Source: Euptelea pleiosperma
Lineage: Eukaryota > Streptophyta > Magnoliopsida > Ranunculales > Eupteleaceae
Length of the DNA stretch: 64,000 nucleotides
Assembly (NCBI GenBank): GCA_035048495.1
Contig: CM068553.1
Location: 15,439,190-15,503,189 of the forward strand
Reading direction: 5' to 3'
Of the stretch, positions 41,578-52,402 are shown in pieces. Numbering within the stretch: position 1 is the stretch's first letter; every line of letters starts with the position of its first letter. The notes beneath the pieces were generated by a model that had not been told where the DNA came from, searched no databases, and was given only the letters and a program-made list of their open reading frames with translations. Both the position numbers and the translations under genes were made by a program.

Positions 41578-43140
41578 CACTACAGGAAAACAGGGCATTA
41601 GCGGTGGCCACAGAGACCGCCTCTAAAGGCCTCGTCAATAAAAGTATTAGTGGCGGCCACACCCAAATATGGCCGCCGCTAAAACCTCACAAAATCCATG
41701 GTAAATATCATTTTTTGCGACGGTTTATCAATGTTTTAGCGGCGGCTAAAAACCGCCGCTAAAAGTATTTTAGTGGCGCACATATTTGACCGCTGCTAAA
41801 GGATATTGTATTTTAATATATCTTTTAGCGGCGACCAAAAACCGCCACTAAATATAATTTTGTTTATTTTTTTATTTTGTATTTTTGTATACCTGTGCCC
41901 TGTGACCTGTATTATTTAATAATAAAAATAAAATACTTTGACTTGTAACCTGTAAGATTTATTAATGAAAATAAAATACAAAAACAAATATATAATAAAA
42001 TATTCATTAAGCTTAAAAATTATTACAATCCACATTTCAAAAGCAAAAATAATTTCAGTCCACGGTTCGAAAGAGAAAAAGCAAACAAAGACAAACACGA
42101 CTGCATCGGGTCAATCATCTCAGCTGGTCTCTACAAAATAAAAAATAATAAACTAATCAGTGTAGTAATAATAACAAAAAATATAAAATATAAGTTGTTT
42201 AAGTTATACCTTGGAAAAACCTAAACCTACAACTGACTACAATTTCCCAACTGGACCTCAAATTTTGACCCCGTCTCTTCCAACACATTTATTTGAACAC
42301 TTTTGAAGTGTTGGAAGAGGTTTCAGGAGAGCCAGACCTCGTTTATCCAATTTGGACGTCGAAGTTCCGAAATGGACTTGAGTTCTAAGTCTTAAATGCC
42401 TAAACCTACAACTAACTACAGTTTTCCAACTGAATCTCAGATTTTGACCCCGTCTCTTCCAACACATTTGTTTTTAATACTTTTTAAGTGTTTGAAGAAG
42501 TTTCAGGAGAGTCGGACTTTGTTTGTCCGATCTAGATGTCGAGGTTCTGAAATGGACTTGAGTTCTAAGTCTTAAATGTTTAAACCTACAATTGACTACA
42601 ATTTTCCAACCGGACCTCGGATTTTGACCCCATCTTTTTCAACACATTTGTTTTAACACATTTGAAGTGTTGGAAGAGGTTTCGAGAGAATCGAACCTCG
42701 TTTGCACGATTTGGACGTCGAGGTTCCGAAATTGACTTGAGTTTTAAGTCTTAAATACCTAAACCTACAATTGACTACAATTTCCTAACCAGACTTCGAA
42801 TTTTGACCCCGTCTCTTCCAACACATTTATTTGAATACTTTTGAAGTGTTGGGAGAGGTTTCGGAAGAGTCAGACCTCGTTTGCCCAATTTGGACGTCGA
42901 GGTTCCGAAATGAACTTGAGTTCTAAGTCTTAAATGTCTAAACCTACAACTGATTATAGTTTTTCAATCGGATCTCGAATTTTGACCCCGTCTCTTCTAA
43001 CATATTTTTTTCAACAAGTTTTTAGTGTTGGAAGAGGTTTCGGGAGAGTCGGACCTCGTTTGTCTGATTTGGACGTCGAGGTTCCGAAATGGACTTGAGT
43101 TCTAAGTCTTAAATGCTTAAACCTACAATTGACTACAATG
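41578..43140 (+). mobile_element. CACTA (En/Spm) element, 5' end with internal tandem array, no 3' end
   Basis: It begins CACTACAGGAAAACAGGGC. Inverted and direct subterminal words with 'gcggcggc' and 'ccgccgctaaaa' run to about 41860. An AT-rich stretch and then a tandem array follow. No complementary TAGTG end is found before the next repeat begins at about 43150, and no transposase frame is present. Confidence 0.7.
42221..43140. repeat. Tandem array, five copies of a 179-bp unit plus a partial copy
   Basis: Units start near 42221, 42400, 42580, 42759 and 42938, with a partial copy from 43117. Each begins 'taaacctacaactgactaca' (with small changes) and includes 'tttgaccccgtctcttccaa', 'gaagtgttggaagaggtttc' and 'ggacgtcgaggttccgaaat'. 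The near-constant length with substitutions spread along each unit indicates several rounds of ageing after amplification. The frame at 42258-42467 merely spans units. Confidence 0.85.
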
Positions 43141-43149
43141 CCTAATCAA

Positions 43150-43400
43150 TGGTCGTATAATAAAGTTTCAAGGTTGGGGGACAACCATTTTGGTGTACCC
43201 ACAGAGAAGATGGATCATGGCTGATTTTTGGTGTGGATGATCTCTATGGTGAGGAGATCACCCCAGCAAAAAATCAGCTCATTCTCAAATATCTAACCCC
43301 ATCAAATGTGGTTTTCAAGTTACACGGTAAAAAGGGACAGTCCATAGCTCTTCAACTTCTACAACAGTCTACAAATATTGTTGGTCCATATAGTTCAAAT
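43150..43400. mobile_element. Family C MITE, partial
   Basis: The left arm ('ggtgtacccacagagaagat', 'gaggagatcacc') and centre are present. The right arm is missing beyond 'aacttctacaacagtctaca'. Confidence 0.5.
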
Positions 43401-43479
43401 AAGTTTAGTCTATAGGTTAAAACTTTCTGTTAAATTAACTTCAATACAAAAAATGAAAATAGGGCCTTAGGGACCATTA

Positions 43480-43920
43480 ATCGTATTGATGTTTGCCCAA
43501 CCCAAGAAATGAGGACTGACTGTATGGATGCTTTTCCAATCCGTAGGTGGACCTACAAACCAAAAATCAGCTTGATTAGTGATTTCAAACCTTTGGATCT
43601 TTGTACATCAAATAAGGGTCTATAATGCTCAAATTTCCATGGTTAAAATCAACCCATGAAATTAACTCAAAATCAACTTGATTAATGATTCCACACTAAA
43701 AATCAGCATGCTTGATGATTTCTAGCCTTTGGATTTAGTACCCAAAAAAAATGATCTAATTAAATGTCTAGAATCACTCCTAAACATGTGCTAAAATCTA
43801 ATGGTTAGGGATAATCAAGCAGATTGATTTTTGGTATGTATATCTTACAAAGTGGTGACCTAAACATCAATGCGGTTAGTGGGCCCAATAAAATGCATTG
43901 TAATGGGGCAAATGTATAGT
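43480..43920. repeat. Family A and B MITE fragments
   Basis: 43500-43680 is a family A left half ('gactgtatggatgcttttcc', 'accaaaaatcagcttgatta'). 43690-43905 is a family B foldback ('aaaaatcagcatgcttgatg' with 'agcagattgatttttggtat'). Confidence 0.5.
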
Positions 43921-44693
43921 GTGAAAAAACATATAAGAAATTAAATCTCCTGTATAATTAAACCCTCTCCATAATTGCGGAAAAGTAGCACATTTGATCA
44001 TTTGATCAAACCATCCGCATGATTGGCACCAACTAGGAAGGAGGTTAACATATCCAAAAATCAAATTGACTGGGACAACCCAATCATCTAAGAAATCCAT
44101 TTATGTGCACTCCAGAAACAATTTCTGCCAACATTGTATTTTTGGGTTTAGTAGTCTCCTAAGGGGGGCATCCTTCGGAGGATCCAAATTGATAGGCATG
44201 CCGCATGTCCCCATGGAGTTACTGTACACAGTTTTAATTACAAAACCAAAACTAAGAAGTATAGGTGTCACTCAGTACACATGGTTGTTGATCTAACCAT
44301 TTAGGCACAACTTAAATTTGCCACAGCACAGTAATTACAACGTTTAAAGCATAACTAACTGTTAAGTGGTCAGTGATCTAGACCAAATTCACATCTTTTG
44401 GACATTCCTACCTGTTCAATCAATTGAGCTTTGATTTTGGACTGTCACACAAATATATTTTTGACCATCTAAATCAAGGCTCGGATCAAACCGTTAGAAT
44501 TGTCCAAAATGGTGCAAGTTTTGGGCTGTCATCAATCAAAGAAGCAGCCTAATATTTCAATGATCCAGGCCAATGAGCACAAGTGTCCAACATATAGGGA
44601 TGGTCCAGATTGACAACCAGATTACAACATTTACTATTTTTGACGATACACATAGGAAGTGGAAGTGGAACACACACGCAATATATATATATA
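43921..44693. other. Intergenic, nothing recognised
   Basis: No gene, foldback or LTR feature is seen. A short AT dinucleotide run (44681-44692) borders the next MITE. Confidence 0.45.
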
Positions 44694-45088
44694 GGGTCAG
44701 GATCGGGGGATAACTATTTCATACAACGTTTTTGACAACAATTTTGGTGTACTCACATGGAAGATGAATCAATAGCTGATTTTTTGTGAGGATGATATTC
44801 TCATCATATAGATCATCCCTACAAAAAATCAGCACATTCTGAAATTTCTAACCCCATCAAATGTGATTTTCAAGTTAAAGATAAAAATAGACGGTCCATA
44901 ATTCTTCAACTTGTAAGCCGATCTACGAATATCATATTGATTTGAATTTTTGTGAAGATGATCTCCTCACTATAGAGACCATCCTCGCCAAAAAAACTCC
45001 ATTCCAAGACTTCTAATTTATACAGTGGCCTGCGCCAATTTTTGTTGTCTAAAATGTTGTATGAAATAGTTGTCTCTCGATCCTGACC
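44694..45088. mobile_element. Foldback MITE, family C, TSD of AT repeats
   Basis: The left tip GGGTCAGGATCGGGGGATAA pairs with the right tip 'gtctctcgatcctgacc', and 'ctatttcatacaacg' pairs with its complement near 45060. Flanks are TATATATA-type on both sides. It is 395 bp. Confidence 0.7.
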
Positions 45089-45129
45089 TATATATATGTG
45101 CGTGTGTGTGTGTGTTGAGTTATTTTGAC

Positions 45130-45474
45130 ACACCTATGTCGGGCATGGAAATAATCCAATGCCTGGTTTTTGGTGAGGATGATCTCCTCACCATGTAGAT
45201 CATCCAACAAAAAATATCATTTTGGAAATTTCTAACTAATCAAATGTACACTTAAATTTAATAGTGAAATGGAAAGGGACTGCTTATTGATTTCAAACCT
45301 TTGGATTTTAAGCCACTGACTGTATGGATGCTTGGCCCAACCTAGGTGAACCTACAGACCAAAAATCAGCCTGATTATTGATTTCAAACCTTTGGATTTT
45401 GTGCTCAAATCCAATGGCAGTAATCACCAATCAAGCTGATTTTTTGGTGTGTAGATCCACCTTTGTATCTTTAT
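45130..45474. repeat. Family C and family A fragments at the Athila insertion point
   Basis: 45150-45260 is a family C left part. 45300-45474 is a family A copy cut after 'gtgtagatccacctttgtat', so the LTR element that starts at 45475 inserted into it. Confidence 0.5.
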
Positions 45475-45919
45475 TGATATTCGCTCAAAAGTTCTTATTT
45501 TAAGCAATTATCCTTCTAGCGTTATCATACTCTCCTACATAAAATTACATTTTTTATCAACATTTCTACGTAAGAATTTCTCTCATTACGTAGAGCACAC
45601 TTTTCTGGTTAAAATGGTATATTCGCATGCATTCATACACATTTATTTGACCCACACGCGAAGCCATTCTCATTACGCAATTTTTTTTTATCGCAGGAGC
45701 ACTAATTGGACAATTTTGATGGAATACGGGCCCATAATCAACTTTCAGAACCTGGGTTCGAAGCTCAAGAGCCAACAGGCTGAGGATGAAAAGATATAGA
45801 CGAAAAATGGAAAGAGCCAAAGAGTCAGAAAAGCCAGAGAGAAAATCAAGAGAGAAGGAGAGACAAGCCCTCAAAGAAGAGACCAAGGAGATTAAAGCTT
45901 GACCAACTAGCACAAGTCA

Positions 45920-45990
45920 AAGAATTGCTCAGTTGGTAAAGCATGCAGAAGACCAAGTCAAAGACCAGGGTTCAAGACCCTCTGCAAGCA
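45920..45990 (+). other. tRNA-like segment inside LTR-T (best preserved copy)
   Basis: TGCTCAGTTGGTAAAGCA (45926-45943) folds as a D-arm with a 4-bp stem. CAGGGTTCAAGACCCT (45967-45982) folds as a T-arm with a 7-nt TTCAAGA loop. The spacing between A-box-like and B-box-like words is about 24 nt, tighter than in most tRNAs. The anticodon arm and acceptor stem are not evident. Confidence 0.55.
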
Positions 45991-47413
45991 TTTTCTCTTT
46001 AAATTTTATAATATTTTCTCTATCCTCTCTCTAAATCTTCATCCTCTCTCTACTTCCCGATCTCAACCGTCCGATACTCCCTCCCTTTGAAATCACTGTC
46101 CTATGGCCTATCCTGTTTGATCATCACCCTCTAACTCCATTGTCCGATCGCCAATAGATCATCCGCCCTATCAATTGAATCTCACCGTCCGATCATCACA
46201 CCCACTCACCACTTGATCCAGTCAAGGAACGGTTGAGCCATGAGGATAAGGTTGCCACAAGTCAAGTATGGAGCAAGGAGTACGGTGCACACCTGCACAT
46301 GAGATAATGTTCCTAAGGGATGAAGTGGCATTAGAATTTAGAAAGAAAGTGATTTACCAAAAATAGGAGTGGTTTTGAAAAATGAGTTTGAAATAAATGG
46401 GTTTTTACAAATAAAAATATATTTGCCAAGATTAGAAAAATCATTTCCATAAATGTTTTCTTTAAAAAAAAAAAAAAAGAGGGGGGATTTCCTTGTTTAA
46501 AAGGTTTCAAAGAAAAGGAGGTTTTGTTTTAGAAAGTTTTAAAAATGGTTAGAAGAAAAGTTTTTTTTAGAAGGAGGGGACGTAATTGAGAGAGAAGAGG
46601 GGCTGGACCGAACCCTAATGTGGGTTGGCCTCGGTCCCCATATATATAGAAGGAAAAAGAGAAGAAAGAGAAGGATGCCACATTCTATTCTCTCCCAAGC
46701 TCCAACCCAGCCGTCATCTCACTTTGAGGAGGGTTCTTGCTGCTCCTCCCACTCACTTCTCTCTCCTCAACCACTTCTCCTCATTGCTCCAAAACCCTAA
46801 GCCACCCCATGCATGATCGTCTCCTCCATCAATCCACAGCCGCCCCATCCAGCCTTCATCTTCTCCCACGATCTCCTCTTCTCTCCCTCTACTAAAAACC
46901 AGCAAAAAAAACCAGCACCCCTCCATTGTCTCCCAGTTGGAAGTTCAAGGCATCATCGCCCTCATCTCAACGCTGCTACCACACGCAGGTAAGGTAAGAG
47001 ATTCCAACCTTTAACGACTGCTCCACGACCTCCATTGGAAGGCCACCCAAGAAAAAAAAAAAACCAGAAAAAGAGAGAAAAGAAGAAGAAGAGGAAGAAA
47101 AGAGAGGAGGCTTACCTCCTCTGGAGTCTCATCCTCCATCTCAACGCTGCACTCCACTGTCACCACCAACAGGTGTAGCATCCCTGCAACTTCAAACAGC
47201 CATCCTTCCTTCCCACCATTGCTGCCATTATCGCCTGCATTATCACCATCACTCTCATACCGTCCACACCTACAGTACAACCCACAACAAAGCCGCCCTC
47301 TCCTTTTCTTTATACCTTCATCCATTCCAACCAAAAAAAAAGAAAAAAAAAATAAGGAAGAAGAAAAGAAGAGGTAGAGGCCAAGCCGTTAGGCTTCCTT
47401 CCCCTTGGACTGG

Positions 47414-50400
47414 TGTAATACCCTGAACTTTCATTCTAGGGTATTACGATAAATTCACCTAATAAATGAAAACCTGAAACTTTTTTAAACTCTTATTATT
47501 GTTTTTATTATTTAATATTATGTATGAGTATGTGTATTTAATTTGGTTTTATTCTGACAACTTTGAAAAATCTGCTATTTTTGAAATTCGATCTTTAAGG
47601 CTAAATTCCTACTAAACATAATGAACCATAACTTGCAGAGGACTTTTTCTTGCCGCAGCTAACATTCCAGAACTTTTATAAAAAAATTATTTTTGTGAGC
47701 CCGAGACACCAAAAATATTCCTATTTTATCATTTCCAGCTTACCCGAGAAATTTGGAACCTTTCTTGAGACATAAAAACCTTAGCGGGAGATTTCGGGAG
47801 ATTTTGACAAAAATAGTATTTTCGTAATTTTTAAACTTCCCTACAATTCTTATATTTTCAAAATTAATATTTAATTATATTTTATTTATTTAATAACAGT
47901 GTGGGAACCGCGAATCACTTTCGGGTCATTCCGATGTCATTTGACACTTTTCCGGGGCTTTAAACTTTTTGTGATTTTTGTGTATTTAGACTATTTTATG
48001 TGATTTATGTGTGTGTCATGTGTCAATACCTTATTGTATGGACTTTAAATTATATAATATAGTTTAATTGAATTGATTTATAATTATTTGTGTTATGATT
48101 GTTGGGTGGGCCCGTATGGCCAATCTAGAAGCCTTTTGGGCTTAATAATATTATTAAATGAAGCCTAATTGTTATATATTGGCCTTGGGCCCATTTCTAA
48201 CCTATTAGTAGTGTAAAATATAAGTTTTTGAGGGTTGAAAAAGTCATTCCTTTGATAGTTACGAATTTCACTAATATAAAAACCCTAATCCTTCTCTAAA
48301 CCTATTTATGAAAACCCTAAAGCTTTAGAAGCTTTCACAACCCAACTCCATTAAAGAATAGAGAAAGCTCCATTAAACTTTTATCCAGGCACCGATTGTA
48401 ATCGAGCAAGAAAAGAGAATTGACGGGGACTCCGATTAGAAGAACATACTCGGAGGAGAGGACGATCCGACGACTTTCAAATTTGAGGAAACTTTTGATT
48501 TTCATTAAAATTCAAGAAACCTTGAGGTAAGTGTGTTTGATCCATCCTATACTTGTTTTTCTTCAAGATTTTGTTTTTCTTTCATTCAATAATGGTTGAT
48601 ACTCATTATAAATTAATTTCAACAATATTTACTTTATTCTTATTGGGTTGATCTTTATTTTGGGGCACCATGATGGGTTTGGCCATAGTTTCTTTTACAC
48701 CTATAAAGGATGACTATGTTCTTTATCATTTTTGTTATATATTTATAATTTAAATATTTTTATAATTATTTTTTCTAAATATCTCTATGAATCTATTTTC
48801 CAAAATCGTTTAGTTTGTATTTTTCTGATTTGTATTGATTAAGTTATGATTTTTCTAAGTTGTTAGACTTTACTAAAAAAACCAGAATTTCAGATTTTAC
48901 ATGGTCCACTTCACTTGGGATTTCGATCTATATTTTTAATCTAAATATTTTTCAAATTATTTTTTATAGATACCTCTATCAATCAAGTTTCTAGAACATT
49001 TGAGTTTGTATTTTTCTGATTTGTATTAATTAAGTTATGATTTTTCAAACGTGCTGGACTTTTTTGTAAAAGTCAGAATTCCAGATTTTATATGGTCTAC
49101 TTCACTTGATATTTGGATCTATATTTTTCATCTAAATATTTTTTTAATTATTTTTTATGGATACCTCTATCAAACTAGTTTCTATAACATTTGAGTTTGT
49201 ATTTTTCTGATTTGTATTGATTAAGTTATGATTTTTCAAATGTGCGAGACTTTTCTATAAAACATAGAATTCCAGATTCTGTCCGGTCAAATTAATTAAG
49301 GGTTTTGACCTATATTTTGAACCTGAATATTTTTCTATTTATTTTTCCTAAAAACCTCTATGAATTTAGTTTTTTAATCCATTGAGTTTATATTTTTTTA
49401 ATTAATATTTATTTAGTTATGATTTTTACAAGAAATTATGTTTTTTGTGAACTACCTATTTCTTGGATTTTGGACAATTAATGGCTTTGGGAACCCTTAG
49501 TGGTTCGGTCATGACTTATTTACTATTAAACCTAGATGGTTTGACCTATACTTGTATGCATGGGGATCCCACCCATGTGTCTTAGATCTCTTATAGGGTT
49601 CGGCCAAGTGTCTTGGATCCCTCTTTAGGGTTTGACCTTGTGTCATGGATCCCTCATAGGGTTCGGCAATGATGTGTTAGATTTTCTTGCGATTTTCACT
49701 TATATTGTTCTTCCGTGTTGATCGTGACTTTCGGTGATTGTTACATGTTTTTCATGTTTAACCCTAATTCGTTCCCATGTTATCACTTTTGATGATCATG
49801 TTTTATTTTATATTATTATTTAAATGTTAAATACATGTGTGCTTATGCCATGTAACCCTAGTATCATCTTATTGTCATACCATGATCATCACGTCATTTC
49901 ATATAAGGGGTGCATAAGGGAACAGGGTTGAAGTATATTATATACGTTTATATTGATTTTATCAATTAATCAGGGTTCGGTACCCTAGGGTGAAAGGCTC
50001 CAGACGTTATTATATCCTGCAGATGGGTCGATGAGACCGCTCCCAGTGCGGGAAGGAGATGGAGACCCTATGTGGTTATGGGTACTAGTTGCATTTGCAT
50101 CCCGTACTCACTTGCATTCACCCTCATATTCATGTCATCCTTATTATATGATTGAGATGCATACCTTGGTTAAAAACTTGTATAGTATGATATCATACCA
50201 TGCACACTGTTGTATTCCTGGGCCTCGAGGTGCTACACCGATACCATTTTCAGATTTTGAGGAGTCGGGTACGTGAGGCAAAAGACTCCAATGCATTCGA
50301 GGAGATCGGTGAGGATTTGGGAGTCGATCCCACACTTTAGAAAACTTTATTTTGATTGTTTTAAAAATACTTATTTATTTTCACGGGTATGTAGTCATTT

Positions 50401-50654
50401 GATTGAGAGCATGTTCTTACCTCCATCTCTCCGTACTTAATTGATTGATTGAATTGTCTGAGTTATGAATTATTTTAATTATTTATTTTCTACATCTATA
50501 CTTTTTTACTTAGTGGGTTTTCGAATGAACCTTAGTAGTCTAATTGACCTAATTGGATCACTAGGGGACATTCATGGATCACCTCTGAGTTCGGGTACGG
50601 GTCGATCCACGGATTTTTGGGTCGTATCTGGGTATCTGGATTCGGGGCGTGACA
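47414..50654 (+). mobile_element. Solo LTR 'X1' (3.24 kb, gypsy Tekay/Del-like), TSD ACTGG
   Basis: It starts TGTAATACCCTGAAC and ends GGATTCGGGGCGTGACA, with ACTGG at 47409-47413 and 50655-50659. The 5' tip forms a hairpin (GTAATACCCT...AGGGTATTAC). Relatives are X2 (52403-55813) and X3 (61622-62270), both inverted. The interior has three diverged copies of a block of about 180 bp ('ttctgatttgtattgatta', 'tggtccacttcacttg') at 48780-49300. The end sequence suggests a chromovirus LTR; the lineage is inferred. No coding region. Confidence 0.82.
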
Positions 50655-51338
50655 ACTGGTGTGCTGCCCCTCTCAATCGCCGCGACTACACCTTGCTGTC
50701 AATTATTTCGGGCAGCACCCTTGAACCTACAACATGTAAGGATCGTCCAGCACCACCTCCATTCCAATGCACCTCACAGCCAGTCCCTTGGCCGTTGTCC
50801 ATCTCCATCTGGGTAAGTGTTAAGGGTAACCTTTCTCTCTCTAGAATCTCCCTAGTTCTGTCTCTCTAGATCATCATAGCTTATTCTAGATCTCTCTTCT
50901 TCTCTCTAGCTTTGTTTTTGCTTTCTAAGTTTCATTGTTTTATTAATGCTTTGTTGTTAATAGAGGAAATTTTGTAAGTTGTCGATTTGATATCATGAAT
51001 AAAGGTTTGTTTTGATTTATGCATTCATGTCCATTTTGATTTCTTTAGTATTAATTTGAGTTGTTAGGGTTAATTACCACTCTCCAAAAATGCATGTTTT
51101 CAAAATCCAAATATCATCATCCCTCTCATCCCACCATCATTTTATATCTATTTAACTTTCGTTATAATGGGTTCCAATCATGCGTACCCTAACCTCGAGT
51201 AAGGACACGACTCCGACACAAAGCCACTGTGCAAAAAAATATGCTAATTTTACAGGTTAAAATTTTCTGATCAAATTATAAATTTTGTTGAAATTAGGGT
51301 TTCCGTAACCAACGACGCAGAAAAATCCTACTTTCAAA

Positions 51339-51356
51339 TGGCGTTGCTGCCGCTCG
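51339..51356 (+). promoter_or_regulatory. Primer-binding site, tRNA-Asp type, degraded
   Basis: TGGCGTTGCTGCCG resembles TGGCGCCGTTGCCG, the complement of the plant tRNA-Asp 3' end used by Athila and Tat elements. Two of the differences are CC to TT, as methylation decay would give. It sits two bases after the LTR end, where reverse transcription is primed. Confidence 0.65.
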
Positions 51357-52402
51357 GGTGTACGGGATTGTGAAAAAGGACGTAAAGACGGAATTGGAAC
51401 GTTGTTGAAGCGAAAAGCTAGTCAATTTGGACCGCCTGACCTTTTCGGGAAACTTTCTATTTTTGGTTTTTAGTGATTTTTAGCAGTTTTTAAATTACTA
51501 TTTTTAATGCCTCGGAAGGCCGAGTGCAATTTGTAATAATTTAGGAATTTTACTGCTTTCCATATAACTGCTAGATCTTGTTCTAGGGTTTTTTAGAAAC
51601 CCTAGATTAAGTGAAAAATACTAAAAAAAAAATTTTAAAATAAAAAATCAAAAAAATTAGGGTTTTATATTCTGTAGATTTTTAGAAATCACCAATCAAG
51701 GATTTGCGATTTTTAGAAAGATTCCAAAATCTTGAAACTCTGCTAAATTAAGGTTTCCCCTCTTAGAAGTTTCCTCTTTAGAAGAATTTCTATGTTTAGA
51801 AATCTTTCGAATTTGGAAAAGTCTGCAAAAGGAAATACCCCAAATCTAGCAGAATTTCAATTTTGGAAAATTTCCTAAAATTGTAAGGGATCTCGCAATC
51901 AAATCTTTCTTGGAAGATCTCCATAGTTCGAGAAAATTTTCAATTTAGGTATTTTCTAATCTGGGAATTCCTAAATTTTAACCCACCTCGAACTTGGAAA
52001 TTAATTCAAAAACTTGCCTAAATCCAATACGTGCTCTGTGAACCCTAAAAAGGCATGGATCTTCCAAATAGAATCCCAAATACCTAGACCGTGCGATCTA
52101 ACTTTTTTGCAGCATACGATCCCAGTGTGGGTAGGGAGCGAAAGCTCAAAGAGGTGGAGTCGGGCCCAAGACCATTATGATACCCCTTCCTATTCCACGG
52201 AGGCGACCCCGTGGCGAGGCCCACGGGAGGTAAGTCCCTATCCTCGCCTTGAGAGAGATACGGTGTTATTGGGTGAATCATTGCCGCTTGTCTATTTGCT
52301 TTCGCATACATATTATTCGACTTGCGTGACGTGACCGTTAATCAATCAACTCTAAGAGAGCAGACCCAGCTCCAAAATTGAAAATGGTGGGATTTCATCA
52401 CT
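51357..52402 (+). other. Athila-like leader, first part
   Basis: Untranslated leader between the primer site and gag. No domain is seen; the frame at 52014-52334 has no homology I can name. The last five bases are the left TSD of X2. Confidence 0.5.

Larger units (their letters stand above)
45475..51336 (+). mobile_element. 5' LTR of the Athila-like element (LTR-T), split by another LTR
   Basis: It starts TGATATTCGCTCAAAAG and ends ...CTTTCA, two bases before a primer-binding site. Net of the 3241-bp insert (47414-50654) and one TSD copy it is about 2.62 kb, in agreement with the 2652-bp solo copy at 33200-35851. It contains the tRNA-like segment (45920-45990), C/T-rich tracts and AG-rich tracts. 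Frames such as 47011-47334 minus have no domain. Confidence 0.8.

Noticed and set aside
42221..43140. CRISPR-like or satellite array
   Set aside because: Units are contiguous 179-bp repeats without spacers, in plant DNA inside a CACTA element.
45920..45990. Possible tRNA gene
   Set aside because: D-arm and T-arm are visible but no acceptor stem or anticodon arm could be formed; kept as a tRNA-like segment of the LTR.
50031..50276. Frame beginning MRPLPVREGDGD, found again at 52904-53125 and 61886-62263
   Set aside because: The repeated frame reflects conserved LTR sequence in X1, X2 and X3; length and ends differ and no domain is present.
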